Shown here: positions 5,713 through 5,802 of the stretch, one piece after another
Layout: every line of letters starts with the position of its first letter
How positions within the stretch are numbered: the stretch's first letter is position 1
NCBI GenBank assembly: GCA_903871975.1
Contig: CAIQIY010000513.1
Span: forward strand, 1 to 5,802
Source: an uncultured Chloroflexota bacterium
GTDB taxonomy: Bacteria; Chloroflexota; Chloroflexia; Chloroflexales; Roseiflexaceae
Direction of reading: 5' to 3'
DNA length: 5,802 bases
Position numbers and translations under genes: made by a program
The notes under the pieces: model-generated
Databases searched by the model: none
What the model saw: the letters and a program-made list of their open reading frames with translations, nothing else
What the model was told of the DNA's origin: nothing

Positions 5713-5802
5713 TCAGCTATCGTTCTTGCGCCGCTCGTCGTCATCGAGATCCAGCGTGTTGATGAAATCGCGAAACAGCGACAATCCTTCTTCAGCGCCC
5801 GA
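5713..5802 (-). CDS. C-terminal end of an unidentified protein (5' part off the right edge)
   Basis: A minus-strand frame enters from the edge and gives 29 codons before TGA at 5715-5713. It reads GAEEGLSLFRDFINTL and then a charged tail (LDLDDDERRKNDS). The first part looks like an amphipathic helix and the tail is acidic then basic, as in many disordered C-termini. Codon choice resembles the neighbouring genes. I do not recognise the family. It has the same orientation as glgP and metH, but a 657-bp gap and a separate glgP promoter make co-transcription unlikely. Confidence 0.6.
   Translation of the reverse strand, partial: SGAEEGLSLFRDFINTLDLDDDERRKNDS

Noticed and set aside
1..5802. CRISPR array, tRNA, rRNA, integrase, transposase, toxin-antitoxin or defence genes
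   Set aside because: No regularly spaced direct repeats, no cloverleaf with a CCA-type end and no such protein motifs were seen in any frame. The window reads as stable core chromosome.

Overview
This window holds ordinary central-metabolism genes, all on the minus strand. The DNA is GC-rich (roughly 60% or more), with codons strongly biased to G or C in the third position. The protein sequences read most like Chloroflexota or a similar GC-rich deep-branching lineage. That assignment comes from remembered family sequences, not from a search.

Layout, left to right on the + strand: (1) 1-2643 is the first 881 codons of a cobalamin-dependent methionine synthase (metH), read right to left and cut by the left edge near the end of its B12-binding domain. 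(2) 2644-2922 is a 279-bp gap. It carries a terminator-like hairpin pair just past the stop of the upstream gene, a good extended -10 promoter for metH, and a leader hairpin. (3) 2923-5055 is a complete glycogen/alpha-glucan phosphorylase (GT35). It probably starts at a TTG and not at the longer upstream ATG. (4) 5056-5712 is a 657-bp non-coding stretch. It holds the phosphorylase ribosome-binding site, a highly structured leader of about 160 nt, a sigma70-type promoter (TTGCAC-17-TATAGT) with a dyad at the start point, and further upstream a perfect 16-bp inverted repeat with 291 bp between its arms. (5) 5713-5802 is the C-terminal end of an unidentified minus-strand gene that enters from the right edge.

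The two full-sized genes are not obviously linked. MetH makes methionine from homocysteine and 5-methyltetrahydrofolate, and GlgP releases glucose-1-phosphate from glycogen. Each appears to have its own promoter, with a terminator-like structure between them, so they are better read as neighbouring single-gene units than as an operon.

No mobile-element gene, CRISPR array, tRNA or rRNA was seen, and no clearly new multi-gene system. The parts most worth a second look are non-coding: the glgP leader, with four mutually complementary 7-nt segments, and the 16-bp inverted repeat downstream of the partial gene.
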